A stretch of DNA of 64,000 bases, taken from NCBI GenBank assembly GCA_030348875.1, contig JAUCEP010000002.1, positions 2,559,001-2,623,000 on the forward strand, written 5' to 3'. Shown piece after piece: positions 36,274 through 43,930 of this stretch (positions are counted from its first letter, which is position 1; every line of letters starts with the position of its first letter). The stretch comes from Ureibacillus composti (GTDB lineage: Bacteria; Bacillota; Bacilli; Bacillales_A; Planococcaceae). Below the pieces are notes generated by a model. It was not told the DNA's origin. It ran no database searches and saw only the letters and a list, made by a program, of their open reading frames with translations. The position numbers were made by a program, and so were the translations under genes.

Positions 36274-36750
36274 TGTAGGGTTTAATGTTATCTAATGCTT
36301 TACGCTGATTTACTTTAACTTTAGTATTCATTCCTTTACCCTAAATCTATTGTAAAACTGTACATGAAAAGATAAGTTTGAATCATTCCACGAATTTATT
36401 TGAACCCCGAATTATTAGCCCCTATGGAATGTTGATTATCCACTTCTCCATCATAAAGACTTCTATTTTTTTATGACCATCCAATACAACCATTTTTCAA
36501 CCATCCATTACCATTAAAAAGTAAAAGAATCATGAACAAGTCATGATTCTTAAGCAAATTTAGTGATATTCATAGTTGTTTCAAGAAATTGAAGTGCTTC
36601 TGCAAAACGTTTAATTCCCTAATCAATTGATTCTTTGTCTTCCCTAGCGAAAGTAAAGCGGACAAACCCCTTTTTAGCCCCCATAGTTGAGCCAGTAACA
36701 TAATTTACACCCCTCTTAGTGGATTCGTCTAGTAGTTGCATTTCATTATA
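36274..36750 (-). pseudogene. decayed hisC 5' end, operator, terminator and mocR 3' end
   Basis: 36274-36331 matches the first codons of hisC (19101-19155). 36476-36507 keeps the ACCATCCA direct repeat with 24-bp spacing. 36524-36552 keeps a perfect version of the mocR terminator hairpin. 36591-36750 matches the mocR C-terminal coding region (21868-22035) with a stop (in-frame change) and substitutions. In this copy mocR and hisC are direct neighbours, without hemQ and nspC between them. Confidence 0.75.
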
Positions 36751-36867
36751 GAATAAATTTGAGAACTTAGGAATCGAATTGAAGTTATTAGCCAAAAGGT
36801 ACTAATTCTGTATCTAATTTCAATGGAAGAGGACGGAATAATAAACTTCAGGTTTTGCCATAAAAAA

Positions 36868-36911
36868 GGCACCTCCAAATGTTAGATTTGTGTCTAACAT
36901 TTGGGGTGCAG
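36868..36911 (-). repeat. hairpin resembling an IS3-family end
   Basis: AAATGTTAGA pairs with TCTAACATTT inside GGCACCTCC...GGGGTGCAG arms, with a TTTTTT run on the minus strand. CTGCACCCCAA-type ends are seen in IS3/IS150-group elements, so this may be an IS relic; it could also be a plain terminator. Confidence 0.35.
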
Positions 36912-36945
36912 ATTAATTCCAGGAAAGCGCCCGATTACGTAATAA
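36910..36945 (+). repeat. dispersed terminator-like repeat, copy c
   Basis: GGAAAGCGCCCGATTACGTAATA, 21 bases past the stop of the 87-aa gene. Confidence 0.5.
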
Positions 36946-36965
36946 TGAAAAACACGAAATTTATA

Positions 36966-37226
36966 TTATTTTACTTGATTATTTAGAAAAATAATAAACT
37001 TCCTCCGAACATGTTCCTTCTTAATAATTCTTTTCACACGATACGTATTTTGTAAATAGATTCTTACTTTTCTATTGCCAAAGAAAAGACTATGATATTT
37101 TTCATCATCATAAATATTCATAAACCACGAATAATTCTTCAGCATTTCAATATTTCGATCGATTTTTCGTGTATTTAAAGAATTATTACCATTAGGTATT
37201 AGCGAGGCAAGAAGTTCTTCTAACAT
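36966..37226 (-). CDS. hypothetical basic protein, ~86 aa
   Basis: Basic protein ending RIIKKEHVRRKFIIFLNNQ. The frame opens at a GTG (37271), but the ATG at 37226 has AAGGGTG at a better distance and is used. It contains a beta-hairpin-like segment (KYHSLFFGNRKVRIYLQNTY). Family unknown. It is one of several small minus-strand genes in this region that are followed by the same repeat. Confidence 0.4.
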   Translation of the reverse strand: MLEELLASLIPNGNNSLNTRKIDRNIEMLKNYSWFMNIYDDEKYHSLFFGNRKVRIYLQNTYRVKRIIKKEHVRRKFIIFLNNQVK

Positions 37227-37350
37227 TCGTTTTATCACCCTTAATAATTCAATTATAATATTTTCTACCACTAACTCTATCTCTTTAGTTTAAGTGTACT
37301 TCTTCATAATATCCATTAGACTTACTAAAGAAAATGGCCCTAAAATGCAA

Positions 37351-37393
37351 AATAAGCGCCGATTCCTCAAGAATGGCGCCCTATTGTGGAATA
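37351..37393 (+). repeat. dispersed terminator-like repeat, copy d
   Basis: AATAAGCGCCGATTCCTCAA-n-GGCGCCCTATTGTGGAATA, about 42 bases past the stop of the 92-aa membrane protein gene. Confidence 0.6.
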
Positions 37394-37434
37394 TTGCTTT
37401 AGATTGCACTAGATTTAACTAACTAAAAATATTG

Positions 37435-37713
37435 TTAGTAGCTTAAGCTAATTATAAAAAATACAGTACTAGCAATTATTGATATAATCAGTATTATTGT
37501 TTTGTATTTTAAATCTTTAAATGCTGGATTCACATAATAATAAAAAATCCACCATAATCCTAGCAACATCACCCAAAAAAATATTCTACTTGATATTGTA
37601 GGTTGTATTGTTATAGCTTCTGGAATTGAAGCTAAAGTGAATATTAAAATTATCGGAGTAGTAAGAAAAAAATATATTATCAACATTTTGATATAAGACC
37701 CATTTTTATTCAC
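37435..37713 (-). CDS. small membrane protein with three helices, 92 aa
   Basis: Three hydrophobic segments: MLIIYFFLTTPIILIFTLA, IFFWVMLLGLWWIFYYYV and TIILIISIIASTVFFIISL. The N-terminus MNKNG carries no signal cleavage site. No family recognised. Small multi-helix proteins in variable islands are often immunity proteins, but that is only a possibility here. Confidence 0.55.
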   Translation of the reverse strand: MNKNGSYIKMLIIYFFLTTPIILIFTLASIPEAITIQPTISSRIFFWVMLLGLWWIFYYYVNPAFKDLKYKTIILIISIIASTVFFIISLSY

Positions 37714-37891
37714 TGAATTAAGTCTCCTTTTATACTTACCATAGATATTAATAACTAAGTGTCAAAAACACTACAGCCTTACCTCAATTTTTTTGATTAT
37801 TATATTCCTTAAGTATTGAATTATCCTACACCGTTACTTTAAAGTACAATTTATTCTAAATTAGGTACTAAAAAATCTAATTCTTTTATGT

Positions 37892-37936
37892 AAAAAGCGC
37901 AGATCCATTACTTTGGAAATGCGATTGTTGAATAAT
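37892..37936 (+). repeat. dispersed terminator-like repeat, copy e
   Basis: AAAAAGCGCAGATCC-n-GAAATGCGATTGTTGAATAA, ending three bases from the stop of the DUF4279-like gene. Confidence 0.6.
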
Positions 37937-37938
37937 AT

Positions 37939-38370
37939 TTAATCGTTAAAATCATTTTCATAAGGATTAGCGTATAGATCTACATCAATTTCAGCTTCAA
38001 TACTTGAAGCAAATTTTATTATTTCTCTATCCATATATAAAGCAGGCGTATTTCCATTTTCTATTTTAATAACAATAAAGAGTTTACACTCTAAAGAATA
38101 AGTTTCTTTTATTTCGTTAATTATTAATGTCTTATTTTGTAATTTGCCTAAAATTTCTTGGAGTTGCTTATTAACATTAAGTGAGTTTTGGTAGCCTGTT
38201 CCTAAATCCCAACTCGTTTCTTTTCTATAACGAACCGTTGAACGTTTTGGAATTAAATCGCCTCTTTTATAAGTCTCAGTAGGAATTACTTTTAACTTTT
38301 CCGTAACCTCATCTAGTGGAAATTCATCTCCATATAAGCTGAAATACACATTTACTTGAGTCTTATTCAA
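37939..38370 (-). CDS. DUF4279-like protein, 143 aa
   Basis: Matches the look of DUF4279 proteins: VYFSLYGDEFPLDEVTEKL at the N-terminus, a GDLIPKRSTVRYRKETSWDL segment with the conserved W, and a C-terminal EIDVDLYANP strand. Members are small soluble proteins of unknown function that often occur in clusters with polymorphic-toxin immunity genes. A normal start (ATG) follows a GGGAGG site. It is one of the cassette-like small genes here. Confidence 0.65.
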   Translation of the reverse strand: MNKTQVNVYFSLYGDEFPLDEVTEKLKVIPTETYKRGDLIPKRSTVRYRKETSWDLGTGYQNSLNVNKQLQEILGKLQNKTLIINEIKETYSLECKLFIVIKIENGNTPALYMDREIIKFASSIEAEIDVDLYANPYENDFND

Positions 38371-38430
38371 GTTTAATTACACCTCCCAGTAAGTGTTAAC
38401 CTATATATTAAATTTATTTATTGAAATTAA

Positions 38431-38475
38431 AAAAGAGCACGATTCTACTCTTAAATCGCGCCCTATTCTTGAGGA
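38431..38475 (+). repeat. dispersed terminator-like repeat, copy f
   Basis: AAGAGCACGATTCTACTC-n-TCGCGCCCTATTCTTGAGGA, ending 13 bases from the stop of the 105-aa gene. Confidence 0.5.
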
Positions 38476-38487
38476 AAGAAGTGTTAT

Positions 38488-38805
38488 TTAATCGCCCAAA
38501 TTAACAGTTATCATATATACATTCGGGATATAAATTCTACAATCATCCATAGTTTTGGATGCTAAATATTCATCAGGAAGTTCCAGCCATTTAGATGCAA
38601 TGCTATTAAGCATCATTTTTAAATTAGATTTAGATAATTCATCAACTTCAAGTAATGCCCTATACATATTTTCAATCTTCCAATACTCTTCTACTTTTGA
38701 GACAGATACACTTACACCATGATTATCAGTAAAGTTTTTAAAGTCACCTAAAATTCGTTTAGTTTCTTCCAAGGTACTCGCTTCAAGAAATAATGTAAGC
38801 TGCAT
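38488..38805 (-). CDS. hypothetical protein, 105 aa
   Basis: Soluble single-domain protein starting MQLTLFLEASTLEETKRILG (a beta strand followed by a helix, ferredoxin-like in pattern) with SVSVSKVEEYWKIENMYRA next. No recognised motif. It is spaced 117 bp from the DUF4279-like gene with repeat copy f in the gap, so it is probably its own unit. Confidence 0.5.
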   Translation of the reverse strand: MQLTLFLEASTLEETKRILGDFKNFTDNHGVSVSVSKVEEYWKIENMYRALLEVDELSKSNLKMMLNSIASKWLELPDEYLASKTMDDCRIYIPNVYMITVNLGD

Positions 38806-39136
38806 ACGATTCTCCTATGTTTTTCTCATGTGAAATAGGTTATAACTTTTTTATTATTTTTGCTTTTATTATAAATGATTTTCTTCTTTTCTAGGCGTTA
38901 TTCAGCTATATCGCTTTTAAATGAAAACAGACTCATTTCCTAGAGAAACGCGCCCAATTGTTGAAAACTGTTTATCATAAAATCGAGTTCAAAAACCTAT
39001 ATAAGAGAGTCATTTTATCTATCTTTCTTATATAGGTTTTTTACTTAATACAATACCACAATATCGCTCAATTAAGGCATAACTGAAGTAATTATCAATC
39101 TTAATATCATTCAATTCTACTTCACTATTGCCCCCT
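38806..39136. other. 331-bp spacer with repeat copy g
   Basis: 38930-38970 reads ACTCATTTCCTAGAGAAACG then CGCCCAATTGTTGAAAA, a diverged copy (g) of the dispersed repeat. Nothing else was recognised. Confidence 0.45.
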
Positions 39137-39316
39137 TTAGTTCAAAAAACTTGAACCGATTAAGGAGAAAATTATAAAGCTAAACATAATAGCTCCAAAA
39201 ATAGTATTAATTGCAGTGTTTTCATCACCATTTTTAATCTTCTTTGTCAAAGAAACACAATTCACGAAGAAAAATATTGCAATGATTGGAGTTCCATAAA
39301 AAAATAAAAAATCCAT
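39137..39316 (-). CDS. small membrane protein with two helices, 59 aa
   Basis: ATG at 39316 follows a GGGGGAG site; the longer frame to 39388 lacks one. Two hydrophobic helices (FLFFYGTPIIAIFFFVNCV and AINTIFGAIMFSFIIFSLIG) are joined by a charged TKKIKNGDENT loop. Function unknown. Confidence 0.5.
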   Translation of the reverse strand: MDFLFFYGTPIIAIFFFVNCVSLTKKIKNGDENTAINTIFGAIMFSFIIFSLIGSSFLN

Positions 39317-39400
39317 TAACTCTCCCCCTTTTGTCAAAACCTTTCTATTGCCAAACTGGTTCTTCACTAAACTGACCCCGATTGACACTAAGATAAATTT

Positions 39401-39467
39401 ATTATCAATCTTTATTTTAAATAATCGAATTTTGTTTCAATGTTCAATCTTTTTTATAAAACTACAA
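39401..39467. repeat. 67-bp direct repeat, left copy
   Basis: TTATCAATCTTTATTTTAAA and the following AATCGAATTTTGTT to AAACTACA recur at 41591-41657 with about 88 percent identity by eye, bounding a 2.2-kb block with the secreted-protein gene and pseudogenes. Confidence 0.7.
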
Positions 39468-39515
39468 TAACAAACATAATTATAACTTTATATTATTGTG
39501 TTTCATATATTACGA

Positions 39516-39551
39516 AAAGTCTCGCAAACTAAGATTGTTTTGCGAGACTTT
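39516..39551 (-). terminator. terminator after the secreted protein gene
   Basis: AAAGTCTCGCAAAC pairs with GTTTTGCGAGACTTT; T-rich on both sides. Confidence 0.85.
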
Positions 39552-39560
39552 ATTTTTAAA

Positions 39561-40412
39561 TTACCAATTAAGTGTTTTAGCTACATTTCCTGTATCTACA
39601 TTAGAAGATACGGATATGCTGAATACTCCATTTTTATCAAAACCAACAGAACCAATACTCAATCTTTTGTGTCCGTATTCAAACTTCACAGTATAGCTTC
39701 CTGACTTTTTTTCAGTATAAACGTATTGGCTCATGTGTCCGTAATGTCCTGCTCCTTGCCCTTGTCTTAAATCAATAAAATATCCTACTCCACCATTCGG
39801 TGAAAAATCATCAGGGTTAACACCGTAATCTCTTCTATAAGATCCACCAGCCGTTGTCCAATAATCATGAGTATGTTGTACAACCTTGCCACCAGATTCA
39901 GGAAGGGAGAACCCTGCTGCATCTGCAACACCGATAGCGAAACCATCAGTAAGAGTATTTTGTGGAACAGAGATCCATTTCCATCTTCCTATTAGTCTGA
40001 ACTTTTTATATCCAGTTCTATCAGAAGAAACCTCATATGCTTCCCCTTCTATTTGAATATGACCTTTTAGCGTGCCTTGTGGATCAGTATAAGCCAAAGG
40101 TCTAATCATAGTATTAGTATTAGATAATTCATCATTTACCTCAACAATGTCACTTGTAATGAATTTTTTCTTCGCTCCTTCTTCAATTAAAGAACGCAAG
40201 AATTCTGGTGTTCTTGTTTCGATTTCTTCTAATGAAAGTCCTACATCCTCCTGTAATATCTGAATTTCTTGCTCAGTAAGAATTTCTAGTGAGTTACTTC
40301 CAAAAGGTTCGAGTTCAGTAGCTTTAGCAAATGTTGGAACGATAAAAAATAATGCAAAGGCTACAGACAATACTACAACATAGCTTTGTATCGTGTTTAG
40401 TGGTCTGCTCAT
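39561..40412 (-). CDS. secreted protein of unknown function, 283 aa
   Basis: The N-terminal ~31 residues form a Sec signal (VVVLSVAFALFFIVPTFA, cleavage after AKA). A helical pro-region follows (TEQEIQILQEDVGLSLEEIE, EFLRSLIEEG), then a beta-rich C-terminal domain from residue ~110 with aromatic and Gly-rich strands (GRWKWISVPQNT, RRDYGVNPDDFSPNGGVGYF). A GHYGHMSQYVY segment stands out. No Cys in the mature part. Starts at ATG behind AGGAGGG. The layout suggests an exported, maybe proteolytically matured protein. No family recognised. Confidence 0.6.
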   Translation of the reverse strand: MSRPLNTIQSYVVVLSVAFALFFIVPTFAKATELEPFGSNSLEILTEQEIQILQEDVGLSLEEIETRTPEFLRSLIEEGAKKKFITSDIVEVNDELSNTNTMIRPLAYTDPQGTLKGHIQIEGEAYEVSSDRTGYKKFRLIGRWKWISVPQNTLTDGFAIGVADAAGFSLPESGGKVVQHTHDYWTTAGGSYRRDYGVNPDDFSPNGGVGYFIDLRQGQGAGHYGHMSQYVYTEKKSGSYTVKFEYGHKRLSIGSVGFDKNGVFSISVSSNVDTGNVAKTLNW

Positions 40413-40560
40413 TTTAACCCTCCTAATATAATTTTATAATTAATACTTTTTAAGTATAATAGAGCAAAAATAGATTCAAATCCTACAAAATACATATTTT
40501 TACAAAATAGGTAATAATACCATTTAATTCAATTTTATATGACATTATTCAACATAATAT

Positions 40561-40857
40561 AGACTTACCAGTACAGAACATGTTACAGAAATTAGAGATT
40601 GGTACGAAAGTGACCAGGATGTTCCGGAGCCGCAATATGACGAATTTAGCTTAAATTCCTTAGCTGATGATTTAAATATCGCTTACCAAAATAGAACGAA
40701 TATACGAATCATCTATTGGAACATTAAAAGAACCGAAGAATATGAGGGGAGAATCATTGAATTATTACCAAATGATTTAGCCTTAAAAATTAGAGCAAAT
40801 GAATATGATTCTAGATTATTATTAAAATATATTATTAAACTTAATGTTTACGATTAA
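40561..40857 (+). pseudogene. YolD-like protein, 5'-truncated
   Basis: The frame ends LLKYIIKLNVYD and contains LADDLNIAYQNRTNIRIIYW, EEYEGRIIEL and ALKIRANEYD, the pattern of YolD-like proteins (often beside UV-repair polymerases on phages and plasmids). A stop codon precedes the frame at 40555 and there is no start codon, so the N-terminus is lost. Sequence between 40413 and 40560 shows only the promoter side of the secreted-protein gene. Confidence 0.55.
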
Positions 40858-40911
40858 GAAAAACCGAGCAAAAACCATTATCACTAAACCACAAGCACCT
40901 AGTTGCACAAG

Positions 40912-40938
40912 AAAAGACGTGTCAAAAACACGTCTTTT
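40912..40938. terminator. bidirectional terminator
   Basis: AAAAGACGTGT pairs with ACACGTCTTTT. It serves the YolD remnant and the 41-aa gene, which converge here. Confidence 0.85.
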
Positions 40939-40961
40939 GTGTTGTTTATTTTTAGCCTGCC

Positions 40962-41087
40962 TTATGCTTTTCTGACCCCGACTATTTTTGCTCCCATTTT
41001 CTTACTTGTATTCATAGCGGTTTTCATAAATTGTAAAGCGATCTTTTCTTCCCTTGTTTGATTACTCTCTTTTTTCTTCATACTCAT
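40962..41087 (-). CDS. small basic protein, 41 aa
   Basis: ATG at 41087 with AAGGAAGG upstream opens a 41-codon frame that starts MSMKKKESNQTREEKIAL and ends KKMGAKIVGVRKA. It is rich in Lys/Arg, has no membrane segment, and stops 24 bases before a strong terminator. The site, the length and the terminator support a real small gene. Function unknown; a DNA-binding or regulatory peptide is possible. Confidence 0.45.
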   Translation of the reverse strand: MSMKKKESNQTREEKIALQFMKTAMNTSKKMGAKIVGVRKA

Positions 41088-41488
41088 ATCAAACCATTCC
41101 TTCCTTTTAATCAAGTTTCAGAATCTATAATTACCTCTGCTGTAAGTTTAAAAGTTCGTTCAGAAGAACCAAATATTCAAACATTTAATGAATTTTTACA
41201 AAGTACATGGTCTGCTAATAATCATCTTAATGAACCTTCTTGGGTTAAAGTTGATTAAATTGTGCCTTATGAACAATAACAATAACTGTTTATAAGGTTT
41301 TTAAACTCATCTTGATAAAATTATTGAAGATGAGTTTTATTAAAAATTTTAATACTATCTCCCTAATTTCAAGCGAGTAAGAAGTGGTGAAGAAAGATAC
41401 ATACCTCTTCCCTTTTTCCAATTTGAACTATCTGACTAATCTCTCCGAAGCATTAAACAATCCTAAAAGAAGCTCTCTTTATTTCAGA

Positions 41489-41545
41489 AAAGAACCCAAT
41501 TATCCCTTTTTTCTTCAACAATCTGGCCCGATTATGGAATAAGAA
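41489..41545 (+). repeat. dispersed terminator-like repeat, copy h
   Basis: TTCTTCAACAATCTGGCCCG then ATTATGGAATAAG; the most distant copy, not next to an intact gene. Confidence 0.45.
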
Positions 41546-41576
41546 AAATCCTGCATATCAACACAGGATTTTTAAT
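41546..41576 (+). terminator. hairpin terminator
   Basis: AAATCCTG pairs with CAGGATTT, followed by T-residues. Confidence 0.65.
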
Positions 41577-41590
41577 CAAACTTTATTATA

Positions 41591-41657
41591 AATTATCAAT
41601 CTTTATTTTAAATAATCGAATTTTGTTGTAAATGATCAATCTTTTTTATAAAACTAC
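41591..41657. repeat. 67-bp direct repeat, right copy
   Basis: Counterpart of 39401-39467. It overlaps the 3' end of the frame-broken gene at 41654. Confidence 0.7.
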
Positions 41658-41924
41658 AGAAAAAAGTCACCTTTAATATCTAAAAAATCAACAATCTTAT
41701 CTTCTATCTCTATTTTTTCAAATATCCCCGCCTCAATACGAGTAATTTCCTCAACTGTACAATTTAATTTCTCTGACAGAAAGTTTATTTGGCATTCAAT
41801 AGATGTCATTTATGGCAGTATGTTTTTTTAATATCATTTCAGATTTTGCAATTTCCATCATTTTTAGAAGAAGTTCACTTAAATATTCTTTGTATTTCTC
41901 AAGAGCATTTTTTCTTTTTGACAT
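41654..41924 (-). pseudogene. frameshifted small HTH-like gene
   Basis: ATG at 41924 opens with MSKRKNALEKYKEYLSELLL and runs to a premature stop after HTAINDIY. In the next frame the protein continues INFLSEKLNCTVEEITRIEA and ends LDIKGDFFL before a stop. One base shift near 41805 rejoins a ~90-residue protein whose second half looks like an XRE-type helix-turn-helix. The length of 271 is not divisible by three, as expected for one indel. Confidence 0.5.
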
Positions 41925-41934
41925 AGAGGATAAA

Positions 41935-42185
41935 ATATTGCTCCTACTTCCAAATCATTAAGTTGTCTTTGTATATCTGGAACATCAATATCTTTTATGT
42001 GCTTTTCCTAGTCTTCCTTGTCAAACCAGTCTCTGCATTCTATATAACATATATTCTTCAAATACAATTTGATGATTTAATTGTTCGTTTATATAAAATG
42101 GTGTAATTCTAATGTAATCTGTTGTTGAATTGGAATTAATAATTTCTTCTAATATGCTCTTAACCCTTTTACAATGCAACATTTA
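41935..42185 (-). pseudogene. decayed hypothetical gene
   Basis: Minus-strand frames encode VKSILEEIINSNSTTDYIRI and, after a frameshift, ECRDWFDKED, a stop, then DIDVPDIQRQLNDLEVGAIF. At least one frameshift and one in-frame stop disable it. Family not recognised. Confidence 0.45.
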
Positions 42186-42252
42186 CTCGTGATACGATTC
42201 ACCTTACTCGTTTTAATGGCTAAATTATATTTGCGGGCTCGAGATAAATAAA

Positions 42253-42290
42253 GCCGTTAACGGGATGTAGTAACCTCCTTCATTAACGGC
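42253..42290. terminator. hairpin terminator
   Basis: GCCGTTAA pairs with TTAACGGC across a 22-base loop, between the decayed gene and the 294-aa gene. Confidence 0.6.
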
Positions 42291-42333
42291 ATTTGTTATC
42301 CTAGAACCCTAGAGCGTATTCTATTCCCTTGAA

Positions 42334-43218
42334 TTAATATGTCACCTTTACTCCGGTCAACTTTTCAATTTCAGAGTATGCTGAACTATCTTTAGTACTC
42401 ATAAGCGACAATACCTTTCCAAGTAACCAAATGTCCCCTTGAGAATGTAACTGTGATAGGAACTCAGTAATATTATGGTTGCAATCAATAAACATTCTGT
42501 ACCTTCCAAATACCATCCAAGGGTTTGCACCCGTTTTTTGTTCAAACTGAACCTTGGTTACAGAACCACTCCAACTGGTTTGAATGGAGAAAAGATGCTT
42601 ATCCCCATCATTCGTATATCCAACAGATGGATTAATTTCAACATAACTGCTCGTTGCATTACCCCATGTGTCAGCATATGGAGAATCAATGGTTTTTATT
42701 AAGGTTCCAATTGCCACATCAAAAATTGCAGAGGCTTCCTGAGAGGCAAACAAAATATAACCTGATTGTTTTTGACTATTAATAGCAAAATGAATTATAT
42801 ACTGGTGGATGCTTTGTGAATCAGGCCATATCGGTATGTAAGCTACAGGTAAGGTTATAGACCAGAAGTCCTCAATAAAGACTCGCTCTTCTTTGATAAC
42901 GAGCTGCTCACCATTCTTCTCCCATTTATATAATAGTACAGGAACTAAATTGCTATAAATAGTTTGATATGATTCATAAAGATTTGGAATTCTTGAATCA
43001 CCTGCATCACCACCATTCATTCTTGAATCTGAAATTAGCTGTCCTATTTTATTCGGGTCATTTATAACCCCTGTTTGTTCATAAAAGCTCTTTAATAATG
43101 TTGCGATACAATTCATAATTTCTACTTTTAGTTCAGACATCCTTTTAGTTTCTTCGATGGAAAGCCTATTTAGTGAATACTCAATACCGTTAGGACTCTT
43201 TATGTTAATTGATAGCAA
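42334..43218 (-). CDS. hypothetical protein, 294 aa
   Basis: Soluble protein with N-terminal helix-rich half (SLNRLSIEETKRMSELKVEI) and a beta-rich half with many Trp (SIQTSWSGSVTKVQFEQ, GANPWMVFGRYRMFID). No signal or membrane segment, no recognised family. The start codon is a TTG (43218) with a poor ribosome binding site, and the frame stays open upstream into a structured repeat, so its natural 5' end may have been replaced by that repeat. If so, this is an N-terminally trimmed gene. Confidence 0.5.
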   Translation of the reverse strand: MLSINIKSPNGIEYSLNRLSIEETKRMSELKVEIMNCIATLLKSFYEQTGVINDPNKIGQLISDSRMNGGDAGDSRIPNLYESYQTIYSNLVPVLLYKWEKNGEQLVIKEERVFIEDFWSITLPVAYIPIWPDSQSIHQYIIHFAINSQKQSGYILFASQEASAIFDVAIGTLIKTIDSPYADTWGNATSSYVEINPSVGYTNDGDKHLFSIQTSWSGSVTKVQFEQKTGANPWMVFGRYRMFIDCNHNITEFLSQLHSQGDIWLLGKVLSLMSTKDSSAYSEIEKLTGVKVTY

Positions 43219-43238
43219 TCCAACCCGCTCTAATTTAT

Positions 43239-43337
43239 CTATAAGGCACGCAAAAAAGCACTCCCGATAAATGAACAGATCAATCCCGTTGAGAGATTAA
43301 TATGAACACTTACGAAAGTGCTTTAAAAGCTATTCAC
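43239..43337 (-). repeat. ~97-bp structured repeat, left copy
   Basis: Direct counterpart at 45124-45220. On the minus strand AAAGCACT pairs with AGTGCTTTTTT (with T-run) around a ~60-base conserved loop containing CAACGGGATTGA and TTATCGGG. It sits at the 5' end of the 294-aa minus-strand gene. Confidence 0.75.
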
Positions 43338-43615
43338 CGTATGGTTATAGCGGAAAGTTAAATGTGTAATATAGATGGTTTCACTATAAGTAAAAAGTTA
43401 GTTTTCGTCAAGAAATGCGGGTAGTTCATAAATCAAGGCCTAAAATGTAAACAACTAGATAGCCTATCGGAATGTGAAAAATATGAAAAATAGGGTAAAT
43501 GTAATGTTAGGTACTGTTAATAATTAGGTCATCTGCTATATAGTTCTCTATATAAAATCATACTTTGAACTCATAGAATACGTGAAATAAATATATGTAT
43601 AATATCAAATATATA

Positions 43616-43652
43616 TTGGTAAATATTACAATATTATATAAAAATTTACCAA
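43616..43652 (+). promoter_or_regulatory. inverted repeat at the toxin/immunity-like promoter
   Basis: TTGGTAAAT (43616) is mirrored by ATTTACCAA (43652) around an AT-rich core that contains a TATATAAAA stretch, 40 bases before the first gene. This is a plausible operator. Confidence 0.45.
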
Positions 43653-43691
43653 ATGGGCAAAAAAATTACACCATATTAAGGAGGGGTTACT

Positions 43692-43868
43692 ATTAATAAT
43701 AGAAAATCTATAAAAAAAGTTTTTGCCTTATTAGCTCTAATTGGTGGATTTATGATGAATCTCGACATATTCGGGTTCAATAGTGAAATTGTAAATATAA
43801 TAGGAAGAATTATTCTTTTAATCTCTGTATTTACAATAGTTTATATCGTCTTTACTGACGATAAATAG
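43692..43868 (+). CDS. small two-helix membrane protein with apparent ATT start
   Basis: The frame follows AAGGAGG by seven bases but begins ATT, giving a 58-residue protein (NNRKSIKKVFALLALIGG, then a second helix IIGRIILLISVFTIVYIV, ending FTDDK). No ATG, GTG or TTG lies at the right place. In-frame ATGs at 43752 would give a 38-residue form behind GGTGG. Two helices, small size and position directly upstream of a secreted hydrophobic protein suggest an immunity protein. ATT initiation is rare and usually autoregulatory (as in infC). Confidence 0.45.
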   Translation: MNNRKSIKKVFALLALIGGFMMNLDIFGFNSEIVNIIGRIILLISVFTIVYIVFTDDK

Positions 43869-43930
43869 GATTTTCGAAATATCAAAATAATACTACTACT
43901 ACTAATTGTTGTAAAAATGGGGGTACTTTG

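Larger units (their letters stand above)
35774..36965. other. 1.2-kb gene graveyard
   Basis: No intact gene. It holds a possible EcsC-like fragment, a decayed hisC-mocR junction with operator and terminator, a possible IS3 end hairpin and repeat copy c, each listed separately. The first ~240 bp show nothing recognisable. Confidence 0.6.
41088..42333. other. 1.2-kb stretch without intact genes
   Basis: Holds repeat copy h, a terminator at 41.55 kb, the right copy of the 67-bp direct repeat, two frame-broken gene remnants and a terminator at 42.25 kb (listed separately). 41107-41258 has a short open frame (ending NEPSWVKVD) without start context, perhaps another fragment. Confidence 0.5.
43219..43691. 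other. 473-bp spacer with structured repeat and promoter region
   Basis: Contains the structured repeat at 43.24-43.34 kb and the inverted repeat near the promoter of the small membrane protein gene. 43340-43600 shows nothing recognisable. Confidence 0.45.

Noticed and set aside
41058-41258. 66-aa plus-strand open frame
   Set aside because: No start context, overlaps the 41-aa minus-strand gene; at best a fragment of a lost gene.
32292-41545. CRISPR array
   Set aside because: The eight similar repeats are dispersed over 9 kb, imperfect, and follow genes; there are no regular spacers and no cas genes.
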